DNA from: Synergistaceae bacterium
GTDB taxonomy: Bacteria > Synergistota > Synergistia > Synergistales > Aminobacteriaceae
Direction: 5' to 3'
NCBI GenBank assembly: GCA_017454625.1
Contig: JAFTCP010000130.1
Span: 1 to 37,962 of the forward strand
Length of the DNA stretch: 37,962 nucleotides
The notes beneath the pieces are model-generated. The model saw only the letters and a list, made by a program, of their open reading frames with translations. It was not told the origin of the DNA and did not search any database. Shown piece after piece: positions 1 to 7,889 of this stretch (position 1 is the stretch's first letter; every line of letters begins with the position of its first letter). The position numbers and the translations under genes are program-made.

Positions 1-9
1 AAATTTTCG

Positions 10-37
10 CGGAAGGTCTTGACTTACAGGCCTTCCG
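10..37. terminator. Hairpin at the LysR gene end
   Basis: A perfect 7-bp inverted repeat (CGGAAGG at 10-16, CCTTCCG at 31-37) with a 14-nt loop overlaps the last codons of the LysR gene. On the plus strand it is followed by TTTT, so it may mainly stop transcription entering from the left. On the minus strand the tail is less U-rich, so termination of the LysR message is less certain. Confidence 0.45.
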
Positions 38-1007
38 TTTTACTAAGTCTTGTTAATTTTTCGCCGCCTATGACTTGAAACTGTTCACCGAGAAGCTCAA
101 TGAAATATCGGCAATGATGATTTAAGTATCTCTGCTTGCTGTAAATCACGTAAAGTTTCAGCAAAACCGGCTTATCCCGGAAATACAGCGGGAAAACGTT
201 AACGTCGTCGTCAATCTGGTAATGCCATCGCGCTAAATTCATGTGAGACGTAAAACATCCGGCCAATGCGGAATTACACACAGGAGCCATTATCGTTGTG
301 TAACCGGCCTTGAGATAAATTTTAGGTTCGTATCCGGCATCATCGAAGCATTGAGCAATTCTCCGGCCCATTCTTCCCTTAGGTGAGACGATGAGGAACG
401 GCAGACGCGAGAAATCCTCAAGGTGTGCGCCGTCAGTGAATGCTTTTTCCTTGAGAGCGTCAATATCATCACCATAATATTTCCTCAGCAATTTATCCGA
501 CACGCAGAAATAAACGGGATCTTCGTATGTTCCTCTCACATTAACTTTGAGCTTCTGAATTTCACTGTCAACGGTAACGGCGAAGTCAACATGATTTTTC
601 TGCACGAGAATTTCTGAGTCGTCGCTTGTCCGGTCAATTAAATCAATCGTAACATTGGGATATTTCAGTGAGAATTTTTCGAGGACATCAGGCAGATAAT
701 AATTAAATCTCGGTGAACTCGCGGAAATCGTAATTTCTCCCGTGTCGCTCTGGAGTGTGTCGACAAGTACAGCCTTCAAGTTCAACTCTTCCTGATAAAC
801 TCTCTGCGCAAAACTCAGAACTTCTTTTCCTGCGCTCGTCAATTGCAAAGTCGGATAACGGTAAAATAATTTCGCCCCGTAATAACTCTCAATCCTCGCT
901 ATGTGATTGCTCAAAGTCTGCTGGCTTATGTGCAATCGTGATGCTGTACGCGTAATGTGTAAATCCCTCGCTGTCTCGGCAAAATAATATAAACTCTCAA
1001 GTTCCAT
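24..1007 (-). CDS. LysR-family transcriptional regulator
   Basis: A LysR-type regulator of about 327 residues. The N-terminal winged helix-turn-helix shows the family pattern (LHITRTASRLHISQQTLSNH, then an IE and a KLFYR segment), followed by the effector-binding fold, including the TSAGKEVL segment after the helix-turn-helix. An upstream in-frame ATG at 1034 exists, but a strong Shine-Dalgarno (AAGGGGG) lies inside that extension about 10 nt before the ATG at 1007, so 1007 is the better start. The gene is divergent from the oxidoreductase at 1301 across a 293-nt gap, the usual arrangement for a LysR protein controlling the adjacent operon. Family membership is clear; the inducer and the target genes are inferred from position only. 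Confidence 0.9.
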   Translation of the reverse strand: MELESLYYFAETARDLHITRTASRLHISQQTLSNHIARIESYYGAKLFYRYPTLQLTSAGKEVLSFAQRVYQEELNLKAVLVDTLQSDTGEITISASSPRFNYYLPDVLEKFSLKYPNVTIDLIDRTSDDSEILVQKNHVDFAVTVDSEIQKLKVNVRGTYEDPVYFCVSDKLLRKYYGDDIDALKEKAFTDGAHLEDFSRLPFLIVSPKGRMGRRIAQCFDDAGYEPKIYLKAGYTTIMAPVCNSALAGCFTSHMNLARWHYQIDDDVNVFPLYFRDKPVLLKLYVIYSKQRYLNHHCRYFIELLGEQFQVIGGEKLTRLSKTEGL

Positions 1008-1300
1008 AGATATTTTTACCCCCTTATAGCTCATGTGATATGTAAAATTTCCTGCTGTCTCGCCGCTCTCAAAAAATCTTCCCTCGTTTAATCTCGTAAG
1101 TCATAAACTCTCTCTATTCTCATGCAAGCGTATGCTCTCACTCACAAGAATTTATTGATATTATAACAATTTCCATTTGTGAAAACGACAACTATTTACG
1201 ATTTTATATTGTGAATATGCGAATGATATAATGTGTCCAATTCAAAAATCCAGAAAATTTTTACACAATCAATTTCATGCTAAGAGGGGAGAAAATTCTT
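1008..1300. promoter_or_regulatory. Divergent promoter region with a possible LysR site
   Basis: This 293-nt gap separates the LysR gene from the oxidoreductase. On the plus strand an extended -10 (TGATATAAT, 1224-1232) precedes the oxidoreductase. On the minus strand a TATAAT (1165 to 1160) faces the LysR gene. Between them TTCCATTTGTGAA (1171-1183) fits the T-N11-A rule for LysR boxes with TTC/GAA dyad ends. The -10 elements are visible; the operator assignment is a weak inference because T-N11-A is common in AT-rich DNA. Confidence 0.4.
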
Positions 1301-2212
1301 ATGTCATTTTCGCTCGGATTTATCGGTTTCGGAGAAGCTGCCTACAACATGGGCAAGGGTTTACGCGGCGAGGGACTTCAAGACATCAAGGCTTACGACG
1401 TTGTAATGGACAAAGAAGGCCCAATGCGCGACACAGTTTTAACGCGATGCAAGGACGCTGACATTAAGGCCGTATTCTCGTCAAAAGAACTTGTTGAGAA
1501 TAGTGATATTGTCGTTATCGCCGTTCCCGCAAGATTTACAGCATCAACAGCCGAAGGATTAAAGCAATACGCGAGGGCCGGACAATTATTCGCCGACGTT
1601 ACGACAGCATTACCGCCGATTAAGGAAGCTCAGGCTAAATCATTCGCCGAACTCGGAGCAGAATATATTGACTCGGCTATGTTAGGTTCGTTAATGGCAC
1701 TCGGTCATAAAGTCCCGATTTTGGCTTCAGGTAAAGGCTGTAAGAAATGGCACGACCTCATGACCCCGTTCAACATGAAAATTACTCTCGTTAATCCCGA
1801 TGACCCTGACAACACGAAAGCTGGCGAGGCATCAAAGATTAAACTCGTCCGCTCAGTTTTCATGAAGGGAATTGAAGGCTTAATCGTCGAGACACTTTTA
1901 TTCGCGAGAAAATGCGGCGTTGAGGATTATATTTTGTCGTCAATCTCCAACTCAATGAATAGAGACAAATTCGAGGACATCGCGCTTAGAATGGCCGGAG
2001 CAGATTTAATTCACTCAGAACGCCGCAGTTTTGAGGTCGGCGAGTCAATGGAACTCATGAAGGAAGTCGGCGTTGAACCTTTAATGGCGATGGGCACGAA
2101 GGAAAGATTAGCACGTACAGCCGCGCTCGGTCTCAATCAGGAATTACACGGAATTGTTCCCAAAGAGTTTGACAAGATTTATGCTCTCTGGGATGAGAAA
2201 AAATACAGCTGA
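1301..2212 (+). CDS. NAD(P)-dependent oxidoreductase, 6-phosphogluconate dehydrogenase-like with DUF1932 C-terminal domain
   Basis: About 303 residues, normal for a two-domain beta-hydroxyacid-dehydrogenase-like enzyme. The N-terminus carries a Rossmann dinucleotide-binding motif (LGFIGFGEAAYNMG), and the expected strand VVIAVPA follows near residue 80. The C-terminal half is helical and matches the DUF1932 style (KIKLVRSVFMKGIEGL, then ETLLFARKCGV), which in this superfamily contributes the substrate pocket and dimer interface. The start at 1301 is preferred over an ATG at 1277 because an AGGGGAG ribosome site lies 8 nt upstream of it. It is the first gene of a probable operon with the tct genes, so a role in oxidising a hydroxy acid imported by that transporter is plausible. 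The substrate is unknown. The 328 nt after the stop hold diverged copies of its own 3' end. Confidence 0.82.
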   Translation: MSFSLGFIGFGEAAYNMGKGLRGEGLQDIKAYDVVMDKEGPMRDTVLTRCKDADIKAVFSSKELVENSDIVVIAVPARFTASTAEGLKQYARAGQLFADVTTALPPIKEAQAKSFAELGAEYIDSAMLGSLMALGHKVPILASGKGCKKWHDLMTPFNMKITLVNPDDPDNTKAGEASKIKLVRSVFMKGIEGLIVETLLFARKCGVEDYILSSISNSMNRDKFEDIALRMAGADLIHSERRSFEVGESMELMKEVGVEPLMAMGTKERLARTAALGLNQELHGIVPKEFDKIYALWDEKKYS

Positions 2213-2218
2213 TAATTT

Positions 2219-2523
2219 GCGCTCGTCTTAATCATGAATTACCCGCGCTCCACTAGTAGCTCTTTATGATGAAAAACAGCACGCAGGAAATTCATCTCTA
2301 CACCAAAATTCTTGGGTTGGCCTGAAAGTTTATGTTTTAAGAGTAGACCATGCGAGAATTTAACGCTTTTACAAAAGAGTTGTGCTTTGGATTTGATGTT
2401 TAAGTCAAGAGTGCGCTCGTTTTCGCTGGAAATTTCAGGCTTTCATGTTTAACTCGAAGCGTCTCGGTCTCATTCGGAAATTGGCCCCAAGATTTTACGC
2501 TATGGGGTAAGAAAAAATATAGT
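2219..2523 (+). pseudogene. Decayed partial copies of the oxidoreductase 3' end
   Basis: This gap between the oxidoreductase and tctC has no open gene. Two stretches resemble the last 85 or so nt of the upstream gene (about 2124-2212). Copy A (2219-2280) matches its GCGCTCG...AATCA.GAATTAC start and, after an internal deletion, its GCTCT...GATGA..AAAA...ACAGC end. Copy D (2457-2523) matches CTCGGTCTCA, then CAAGATTT, then GAAAAAATATAGT. Segments near 2283-2345 and 2410-2440 are weaker candidates. Alignment was by eye. Confidence 0.6.
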
Positions 2524-2540
2524 CAGGAGGAATTTTTGTA

Positions 2541-3512
2541 ATGAAGAAACTTTTACTCGTCGCAATTATGGTTCTCGCTCTAGTTTCGTCGGCATTCGGT
2601 GCGGATTGGCCGGCTAAGACCGTTAACGTCGTACTTCCTTACGGTGCGGGCGGCGACACTGACACGTATTGCCGTCAGCTCTTCCAGAGAGTAGGCAAAA
2701 TCACAGGTCAAACCTTCGTTGTCATCAATCAGCAGGGAGGTTCAGGCATCGTCGCGGCAATGGACGTTATGAACAAGCCTAATGACGGTTACACATTACT
2801 CTTCAATCATACCGGCGCGGCTCTTGTTCAGGAAGCTACGGGAATGGTCGATTTCAGCTACACGAAGGACTTCGAGAATTGCTGCACGGTTGCAATCGAT
2901 GAGACTTACTCACTCGTCGCAATCTCACCTGAAGGCGAATACAAACAGTACAGCAAGGGATGGAAGAATTTAGCTGACATGATTAATTACGCAAAAGAAA
3001 ATCCCGGCAAAGTCAGATATTCCACAGTCTTCGGCTCAACAACTGAATACGTCGGAACAATGCTTGAGCGTCAGGCAGGAGTTGAGTTCGACAACATCAA
3101 TGTAGGAACTTCCGGCGGTGAAAGAATGGCGGCTATGCTCGGCGGTCAGGTTGATATTCTCGCGGCTAACTACATGCAGGTCAAAGATTACATCGAAAAG
3201 GGAGATTTGGTTTGCTTGGCCGTAATGTCAAAGCAGAGAGTTCCGGGAATTGATTATCCGACGTTTACCGAACTCGGCTATGATAAAGTCGTTACGGCGA
3301 AGAAATACGAGGTGAAATTCCCGAAGGGCACCGATAAAGCAATCGTTGATAAACTCGCCGAAATCTGCAAGCAAGTAGTTCTTGAGGATGAAAGTTACGC
3401 CGAAGTCCTGAAAGTTTATTACGCTCAGCCCCTTTATCGCGACGCTGACCAGATGAACAAGGAAGACCCCGAAGAAGTCAAAGAGCTTGAATCGGGATTA
3501 GCGGCTGATTAA
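2541..3512 (+). CDS. tctC: TTT transporter periplasmic substrate-binding protein (TctC/Bug family)
   Basis: A 323-residue secreted solute-binding protein. The first 20 residues form a signal peptide (MKKLLLVAIMVLALVSSAFG, cleavage near GADWP). The mature start WPAKTVNVVLPYGAGGDTD is the hallmark of Bug/TctC proteins: the W-P-x-K-x-V opening and the P-x-GAGG-x-xD loop that contacts the ligand carboxylate. A second typical segment (VVINQQGGSGIVA) follows. It captures a carboxylic acid in the periplasm and hands it to TctBA encoded next. AGGAGG lies 9 nt before the ATG. A weak hairpin before tctB could let this gene be expressed more than the membrane genes. The ligand cannot be predicted. Confidence 0.93.
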   Translation: MKKLLLVAIMVLALVSSAFGADWPAKTVNVVLPYGAGGDTDTYCRQLFQRVGKITGQTFVVINQQGGSGIVAAMDVMNKPNDGYTLLFNHTGAALVQEATGMVDFSYTKDFENCCTVAIDETYSLVAISPEGEYKQYSKGWKNLADMINYAKENPGKVRYSTVFGSTTEYVGTMLERQAGVEFDNINVGTSGGERMAAMLGGQVDILAANYMQVKDYIEKGDLVCLAVMSKQRVPGIDYPTFTELGYDKVVTAKKYEVKFPKGTDKAIVDKLAEICKQVVLEDESYAEVLKVYYAQPLYRDADQMNKEDPEEVKELESGLAAD

Positions 3513-3530
3513 AAAAGATAATGAAATTTT

Positions 3531-3569
3531 CCGCCTGTAATGTCAAAATTATGGGCGGTTATTTATTTT
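3531..3569 (+). terminator. Weak intra-operon hairpin between tctC and tctB
   Basis: CCGCC (3531-3535) can pair with GGCGG (3554-3558) and is followed by TTATTTATTTT. The stem is only 5 bp with an 18-nt loop, so it would be at most a partial terminator or an mRNA end that stabilises the tctC message. A higher TctC to TctAB ratio would fit the biology. Confidence 0.35.
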
Positions 3570-3590
3570 AATAAGGAGGTAAAACTTTTC

Positions 3591-4061
3591 ATGACCAACA
3601 AGATGCGGGATATTTTGTGCTCGATCATAGTAATTGCTTTCGGCGCGGCTATGATCTATTACGTTAAGGATGTCCGGCGGGTAATTCGTTCTGATGTAGG
3701 CTCTGCGTTCGTTCCGACTTTAATAGGCTGGTGCATTGTTATAACCGGAGCTTGCAAGTTTCTTTACGCAATCTTCACGAGCTTGAAGGAGGAGAGCAAG
3801 AAGATAGAGTTTAATCAGGACATGTTCGGAGGAATTGCCACGATTATATTGATGGTGATTTACATGTACTTTTTCCAGAGCATAGGCTTTGTTGTTGCGA
3901 GCGCGTGTTATTTGTTCCTGCAGATGCTTTTGCTGAGTGAGAAGAGTAACAGGAAAATTCTTTTGTTCGCCGTAATCGCTGTAATTCTTCCTATTGCTGT
4001 TGATGCTCTTTTCGTGTACGTAATTCATATGCCGCTTCCTGTCGGCGTATTCGGTTTCTAA
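3591..4061 (+). CDS. tctB: TTT transporter small membrane subunit (TctB)
   Basis: About 156 residues with four hydrophobic segments (near ILCSIIVIAFGAAMIYYV, LIGWCIVITGACKFLYAI, IATIILMVIYMYFF and the C-terminal AVIAVILPIAVDALFVYV), as expected for TctB. Sequence is weakly conserved in this family, so the call leans on topology, length and position between tctC and tctA. An upstream in-frame start at 3540 exists, but AAGGAGGT about 10 nt before the ATG at 3591 decides for the shorter form. The stop is 16 nt before tctA. TctB forms the inner-membrane permease with TctA. Confidence 0.85.
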   Translation: MTNKMRDILCSIIVIAFGAAMIYYVKDVRRVIRSDVGSAFVPTLIGWCIVITGACKFLYAIFTSLKEESKKIEFNQDMFGGIATIILMVIYMYFFQSIGFVVASACYLFLQMLLLSEKSNRKILLFAVIAVILPIAVDALFVYVIHMPLPVGVFGF

Positions 4062-4077
4062 TGGGAGGTGTAATTCT

Positions 4078-5607
4078 ATGATAGCAGCAGCATTAGCTAA
4101 CGTCTTCAATCCTGTATGTCTTGCTTTAATCTGGGTCGGCACGGTAATAGGAATTATCTTCGGTTCAGTTCCCGGCTTAAGCGCAACAATGGCCGTCGTT
4201 TTGTTCCTTCCGATGACGTTTTCACTCGAAGCTACGCGGGGAATTGCTTTACTCGTCGGCTTATACATGGGCGGAATTTCGGGCGGCTTAATCTCGGCAA
4301 TATTGCTGAAAATTCCCGGAACTCCTTCGTCGATCTCAACAGTTTTTGACGGCGGGCCAATGGCAGAAAAAGGAGAAGCCGGACGAGCTTTAGGCGTAGG
4401 CATTCTCTATTCATTCATCGGTTCAATCATGGGAATTTTGGCGTTAATGTTCATAAGCCCGATGCTCGCGAAAGTTTGTTTACTCTTCGGACCTGCTGAA
4501 TATTTCTCGGTCGCTGTATTCTCGCTCACGATTATTGCGGCTTTATCCGGTAAAGATTTACTTAACGGTTTAATCGCAGGACTTACGGGATTAGCTTTAT
4601 CGATGGTCGGAATGGCTCCTATTGATACGAAAGTTCGTTACACCTTCGGAAATTACCAGTTACTTAACGGCTTTGACATCACTGTATTATTAATCGGAGT
4701 TTTCGCGGTTACGGATATAATTTTAGCGGGTTTCGGACGCAGGACATTAGCGCAGAGGCTTGAACAGAAGAAATATCAGCTTAAGGGTTACGGAATTTCA
4801 TTAGTGGAGTTCATCCAGCAGATACCGAACGCGATAATCTCATCAATCATCGGAATAATCATAGGAATTCTTCCGGGCATTGGCGGTTCAACGGCGGGAT
4901 TATTAGCTTACACGGCGGAAAAATCGCGCTCAAAATATCCTGAGAAGTTCGGTACAGGAATTATCGACGGAGTTATCGCCTCAGAGACTTCAAATAACGC
5001 GGTCATTGGAGGTTCACTTGTTCCGTTATTATGCATGGGAATTCCTGGTAATACGGTTGCGGCTGTATTCTTGGGCGGCTTGTTAGTTCACGGCATCAAT
5101 CCCGGTCCATTAATCTTTGACAAGAGCGGGCAATACGTTTACGGAATTTACTTTGCGTTAATCGTCGCGAGTTTCTTCATGTTAATTTTCGAGCGCATGG
5201 GACTTCGGATTTTCGCGAAATTATTAGACATTCCCAAGCATATTTTGCTCCCGATTATCATGGTTATGTGCTGTGTCGGAGCTTACTCAAGCAACAGCCG
5301 AGTATTCGATGTTCAGTGCGTGTTGTTCTTCGCATTGCTGGGCTTGACGTTCAAGTGTTTCAAGATACCGAGTACGCCGCTGATTATAGGCTTTATTCTC
5401 GGCTCAATGTTCGAGGAAAATTTGAGAATGGCACTTCAAGCATCACACGGGAACTGGATGATATTTATCACTAGGCCGATTTCATGTTCATTCTTGATTA
5501 TTGCTGTCGTATTCTGCGCTTACACGGTAATCACCAACCTCAAAGGACGCAAGAAAGCCGAAGAGGAAGGCAAGGAATATCACGAACCTGAAGAAGGCGA
5601 GCTTTAA
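4078..5607 (+). CDS. tctA: TTT transporter large membrane subunit (TctA)
   Basis: A 509-residue, highly hydrophobic protein of normal TctA length with many transmembrane segments. Typical conserved stretches are visible: IIFGSVPGLSATMAVVLFLP near residue 30, LKIPGTPSSISTVFDGGPMA near 80, and in the second half GILPGIGGSTAGLLAY with ASETSNNAVIGGSLVPLLCM and GIPGN. The paired G-x-x-PG-glycine loops of the two inverted halves probably line the substrate path. It is the ion-coupled permease partner of TctC. GGGAGG lies 8 nt before the ATG. The charged C-terminal tail (rich in E and K) is probably cytoplasmic. A strong terminator follows at 5705. Confidence 0.93.
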   Translation: MIAAALANVFNPVCLALIWVGTVIGIIFGSVPGLSATMAVVLFLPMTFSLEATRGIALLVGLYMGGISGGLISAILLKIPGTPSSISTVFDGGPMAEKGEAGRALGVGILYSFIGSIMGILALMFISPMLAKVCLLFGPAEYFSVAVFSLTIIAALSGKDLLNGLIAGLTGLALSMVGMAPIDTKVRYTFGNYQLLNGFDITVLLIGVFAVTDIILAGFGRRTLAQRLEQKKYQLKGYGISLVEFIQQIPNAIISSIIGIIIGILPGIGGSTAGLLAYTAEKSRSKYPEKFGTGIIDGVIASETSNNAVIGGSLVPLLCMGIPGNTVAAVFLGGLLVHGINPGPLIFDKSGQYVYGIYFALIVASFFMLIFERMGLRIFAKLLDIPKHILLPIIMVMCCVGAYSSNSRVFDVQCVLFFALLGLTFKCFKIPSTPLIIGFILGSMFEENLRMALQASHGNWMIFITRPISCSFLIIAVVFCAYTVITNLKGRKKAEEEGKEYHEPEEGEL

Positions 5608-5704
5608 TTTTTCACTGCGGGCTTTAGTGTTAATTGCTTGCGATGAAGCAGAAATATTCATGAACCGCAAAAGTTAGCAATATTTCATGAGAAAATAATT
5701 ATTG

Positions 5705-5733
5705 ACCCTGCGAAAATTCTTCGTGGGGTTTTT
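5705..5733 (+). terminator. Rho-independent terminator of the tct operon
   Basis: ACCCTGCGAA (5705-5714) pairs with TTCGTGGGGT (5720-5729) in a 10-bp stem with two G-T pairs and a 5-nt loop, directly followed by a run of T (5729-5733). This ends the oxidoreductase-tctCBA transcript and isolates the amidohydrolase gene, which has its own control region just downstream. Confidence 0.85.
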
Positions 5734-5738
5734 GCGTA

Positions 5739-5760
5739 AAAATATAACGTGTTATATTTT
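5739..5760 (+). promoter_or_regulatory. Perfect palindrome, probable operator/promoter of the amidohydrolase gene
   Basis: The 10-nt arms AAAATATAAC (5739-5748) and GTTATATTTT (5751-5760) are perfect inverted repeats around GT. A possible -35 (TTGCGT, 5732-5737) and -10 (TATTTT, 5755-5760) with a 17-nt spacer would place the palindrome over the spacer and -10, as for a repressor operator. The palindrome is seen directly; the promoter and repressor are inferred. A 21-of-22 match occurs inside mltG at 21926-21947. Confidence 0.6.
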
Positions 5761-5779
5761 GTTGATGAGGAGAAAATTA

Positions 5780-6934
5780 ATGCATCAAATTTTAATCAAA
5801 AATGGAAGAGTTATAGACCCTGCGAATAATATTAACTCTGTGCTTGATGTCGCTGTGAATGACGGGAAAATCTCACAGGTCGGCGAAAATCTTAACGTTG
5901 AGGCCGTAAACGTAATCGCTGCTTCGGGCTGTATCGTTACGCCGGGACTTGTTGACCATCATGCTCATGTTTACCCGCTCGCTAAGATTGGAATTCCTGC
6001 GGAGGCTGTTTGTTTTGCTTCGGGAGTTACGACGGTCGTCGATGCTGGGAGCACGGGCGCTAAGACTTTCAGGCGTTATAAAGATTTCATTGACACCGCC
6101 AAGCTCACAGTGAAGGCGTATATTAACGTGTGTTCGACTGGGCTTGATTCACTTCCGGCAGAAATGGAGGACGTTAATCCCGAACATTTTGACGCGGGCG
6201 CAATCCGTGAACTCTTTGATGAAGACGCGAGGAACGGGAAAATTTTACTGGGCTTGAAGTTACGAACTAGCAAAGAGATTGTGAAGGATTTAGGCTATGA
6301 GCCTCTGCGTCAGACTGTGAAGCTCGCTGAAAGTTTAGGATTGTCCGTAATGGTACACTCAACAAATCCTCCCGGCGAAATGTCCGAATTATTATCATGC
6401 CTGAGACCTGGAGACGTAATCACTCACATGTACATGAACAAGGGTAGCACGATTATTGACGAAACCGGACATGTCATCAAAGCGGCTCATGGTGCACGAA
6501 AACGCGGAGTAATCTTTGAGGCTTCGGACGCGCGGGCACATTTCGGCTTCAGCACAGCAGAACCGGCAATACGAGAAAATTTTTATCCTGACATTCTCGC
6601 TACGGACATTACGAAATTGAGCGTTCATTTAAGACCGACGGCGTTTAACATGGCTAATCAGCTCGCGAAATATTCCATGCTGGGAATTCCTGAGGAAGAA
6701 TTGTTCAGGCTCTGCACGATTAATCCTGCCCGACACATGAAGATTAACGCCGGAACTCTAAGTGTTAATACTCCTGCTGACATCGCAATTTTCAGACGTG
6801 AAGAAAGACGCGTAATTTTCGGCGACCGGCCAATGACCGACAAGACCGCGCAAATCCGAGAGGGGAAATTTATTTATCGGCCAATGCTCACGGTCAAGAA
6901 CGGTGAAATAGTTTATCGGGATATTGCGTTTTGA
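5780..6934 (+). CDS. Amidohydrolase/deacetylase-family metallohydrolase (dihydroorotase-like)
   Basis: About 384 residues of the amidohydrolase superfamily, closest by eye to the EF_0837/AHA_3915-type group. It opens with the small beta-domain (LIKNGRVIDPANNINSVLDV). The metal-binding HxH lies in VTPGLVDHHAHVYP. A Lys in LLGLKLRTSKE could be the carboxylated lysine. Histidines follow in VMVHSTNPPG and DVITHMYMNKG, and an acidic site in FEASDARAHFG or DILATD. It would hydrolyse a cyclic or acyclic amide in the cytoplasm. The ATG at 5780, with GAGGAG upstream, is chosen over an upstream in-frame start at 5702 that would read through the terminator and palindrome. Context suggests a step in degrading the TctC ligand; the substrate is unknown. 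Confidence 0.85.
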   Translation: MHQILIKNGRVIDPANNINSVLDVAVNDGKISQVGENLNVEAVNVIAASGCIVTPGLVDHHAHVYPLAKIGIPAEAVCFASGVTTVVDAGSTGAKTFRRYKDFIDTAKLTVKAYINVCSTGLDSLPAEMEDVNPEHFDAGAIRELFDEDARNGKILLGLKLRTSKEIVKDLGYEPLRQTVKLAESLGLSVMVHSTNPPGEMSELLSCLRPGDVITHMYMNKGSTIIDETGHVIKAAHGARKRGVIFEASDARAHFGFSTAEPAIRENFYPDILATDITKLSVHLRPTAFNMANQLAKYSMLGIPEEELFRLCTINPARHMKINAGTLSVNTPADIAIFRREERRVIFGDRPMTDKTAQIREGKFIYRPMLTVKNGEIVYRDIAF

Positions 6935-6940
6935 CAAGAA

Positions 6941-6971
6941 AAAATCCCCCTGCTCATCACGAACTGGGGGA
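6941..6971 (-). terminator. Rho-independent terminator of the RraA-family gene
   Basis: TCCCCC (6945-6950) and GGGGGA (6966-6971) form a 6-bp stem. Read on the minus strand it is followed by TTTTTTCTTG, a good U-run, so it ends the convergent RraA-family message. It may also slow plus-strand transcription leaving the amidohydrolase, although the plus-strand tail is poor in T. Confidence 0.72.
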
Positions 6972-6984
6972 CAATCTTTATCGT

Positions 6985-7686
6985 CTATGCTTCGTAAATC
7001 TCATCGAAGACCTCAAAGCCTTTTTCGTCGAGCGTCTTTTGAACCCACTCACGATTGATTATGCCTTTGCGTGTCTTTTCGAGCTTGATAACGTCAGCGG
7101 CCTGGAAGTTTTTCGCGTCCTCAAGAATTTTCGGGGCATCCTTGCGCGGGATAACGATAATTCCGTCGGGGTCAGCAAGAATTATGTCGCCGGGATTTAC
7201 GCTGATACCTCCGCAAGAAATCGGAACGTTGACTTCGCCGGGACCTTCTTTGTAGGGGCCGCCTGGAGTTGTCCCTGTGCAGTAAACGGGGAAATCCCAC
7301 TTGCCTATCTCGTCAATGTCGCGGATTGGCCCGTCGATTACGATACCAGCAACTTTTTTCTGAAGATAAAGATACGCCATCATAATCTCGCCCATTAATG
7401 CGCGTGTGCTGTCCTCTTCGTTCGATACAACAAGAACGTCGCCTTCGGTGCAGTAATTCAACGCGGCATGCAAAGCTAAATTGTCGCCAGCTCTGCACTT
7501 AACCGTGAATGCCGGGCCCGCCATCATCTGAGCTTTCGGACTGCTGACGAGGTGAATACGCGGGTTCATCGCTGAACTTCTGCCCATTACGTCCGCTGTG
7601 TTAGAGGCCGGGATATTCTTGAACTCCTCGATTAACGCGGGATCCGGAAGGTTGCGCCTGAGATATATTCTTTTTCCGACTGACAT
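6985..7686 (-). CDS. RraA-family protein (HMG/CHA aldolase or oxaloacetate decarboxylase-like)
   Basis: A 233-residue member of the RraA/dimethylmenaquinone-methyltransferase-like family. Diagnostic segments are the early ASNTADVMGR, AGPAFTVKCRAGDNLALH, the G-x-x-R-D signature in VIDGPIRDIDEI (Arg and Asp bind substrate and divalent metal in the aldolase members) and ILADPDGIIVIPR. Members near catabolic genes are usually 4-hydroxy-4-methyl-2-oxoglutarate/4-carboxy-4-hydroxy-2-oxoadipate aldolases rather than RNase E regulators. An AAGGAGAG site precedes the ATG at 7686. It faces the amidohydrolase gene across a shared terminator. The exact substrate is unknown; cleavage of a branched oxo-acid from the imported compound is an inference from context. 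Confidence 0.86.
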   Translation of the reverse strand: MSVGKRIYLRRNLPDPALIEEFKNIPASNTADVMGRSSAMNPRIHLVSSPKAQMMAGPAFTVKCRAGDNLALHAALNYCTEGDVLVVSNEEDSTRALMGEIMMAYLYLQKKVAGIVIDGPIRDIDEIGKWDFPVYCTGTTPGGPYKEGPGEVNVPISCGGISVNPGDIILADPDGIIVIPRKDAPKILEDAKNFQAADVIKLEKTRKGIINREWVQKTLDEKGFEVFDEIYEA

Positions 7687-7782
7687 AATTTAATCTGCTC
7701 TCCTTTGTGTTTCTTGATTGGATGAGAGAATATTAACGCATAACTCTCACTAAGACAAACAGCGATAATTTTATTTTCAGAC

Positions 7783-7828
7783 AAAAAAACTTTGTTAATC
7801 ATAACTCGACAGCATGAACAAGTTAACA
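7783..7828 (-). terminator. Probable terminator of the rsmH-mraY operon
   Basis: On the minus strand TGTTAA (7828-7823) can pair with TTAACA (7798-7793), followed after AAG by seven T (7789-7783). The stem is AT-rich and short, so efficiency is uncertain. It lies inside a decayed copy of the mraY 3' end, so the duplicated DNA may now serve as the operon end. Confidence 0.45.
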
Positions 7829-7874
7829 TCTTAAATCTCGTCAAATACTTTGTCGATATAGAATGACGACGTAA
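7795..7874 (-). pseudogene. Decayed copy of the mraY 3' end
   Basis: Read on the minus strand, this stretch just downstream of mraY follows the mraY C-terminal coding sequence. CTGATGG, TTTGACGAGA, TTAAGAT and CTTGTTCATGC.GTCG occur in the same order as in the gene (about 8015-7925), with indels and in-frame stops. It is non-coding and about 80 nt long. Alignment by eye. Confidence 0.65.
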
Positions 7875-7889
7875 TCCATCAGAAAAATT

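Noticed and set aside
3720-4403. Long minus-strand ORF (227 codons) across tctB and tctA
   Set aside because: It is antisense to two clear membrane-protein genes, has no ribosome site or recognisable domain, and its composition is that of a frame shadow.
5640-5695. Possible copy of the tctA 3' end
   Set aside because: A GAAATATTCATGAACC stretch resembles GAATATCACGAACC near the tctA end, and a second AATATTTCATGA follows, but the similarity is too short to separate from chance.
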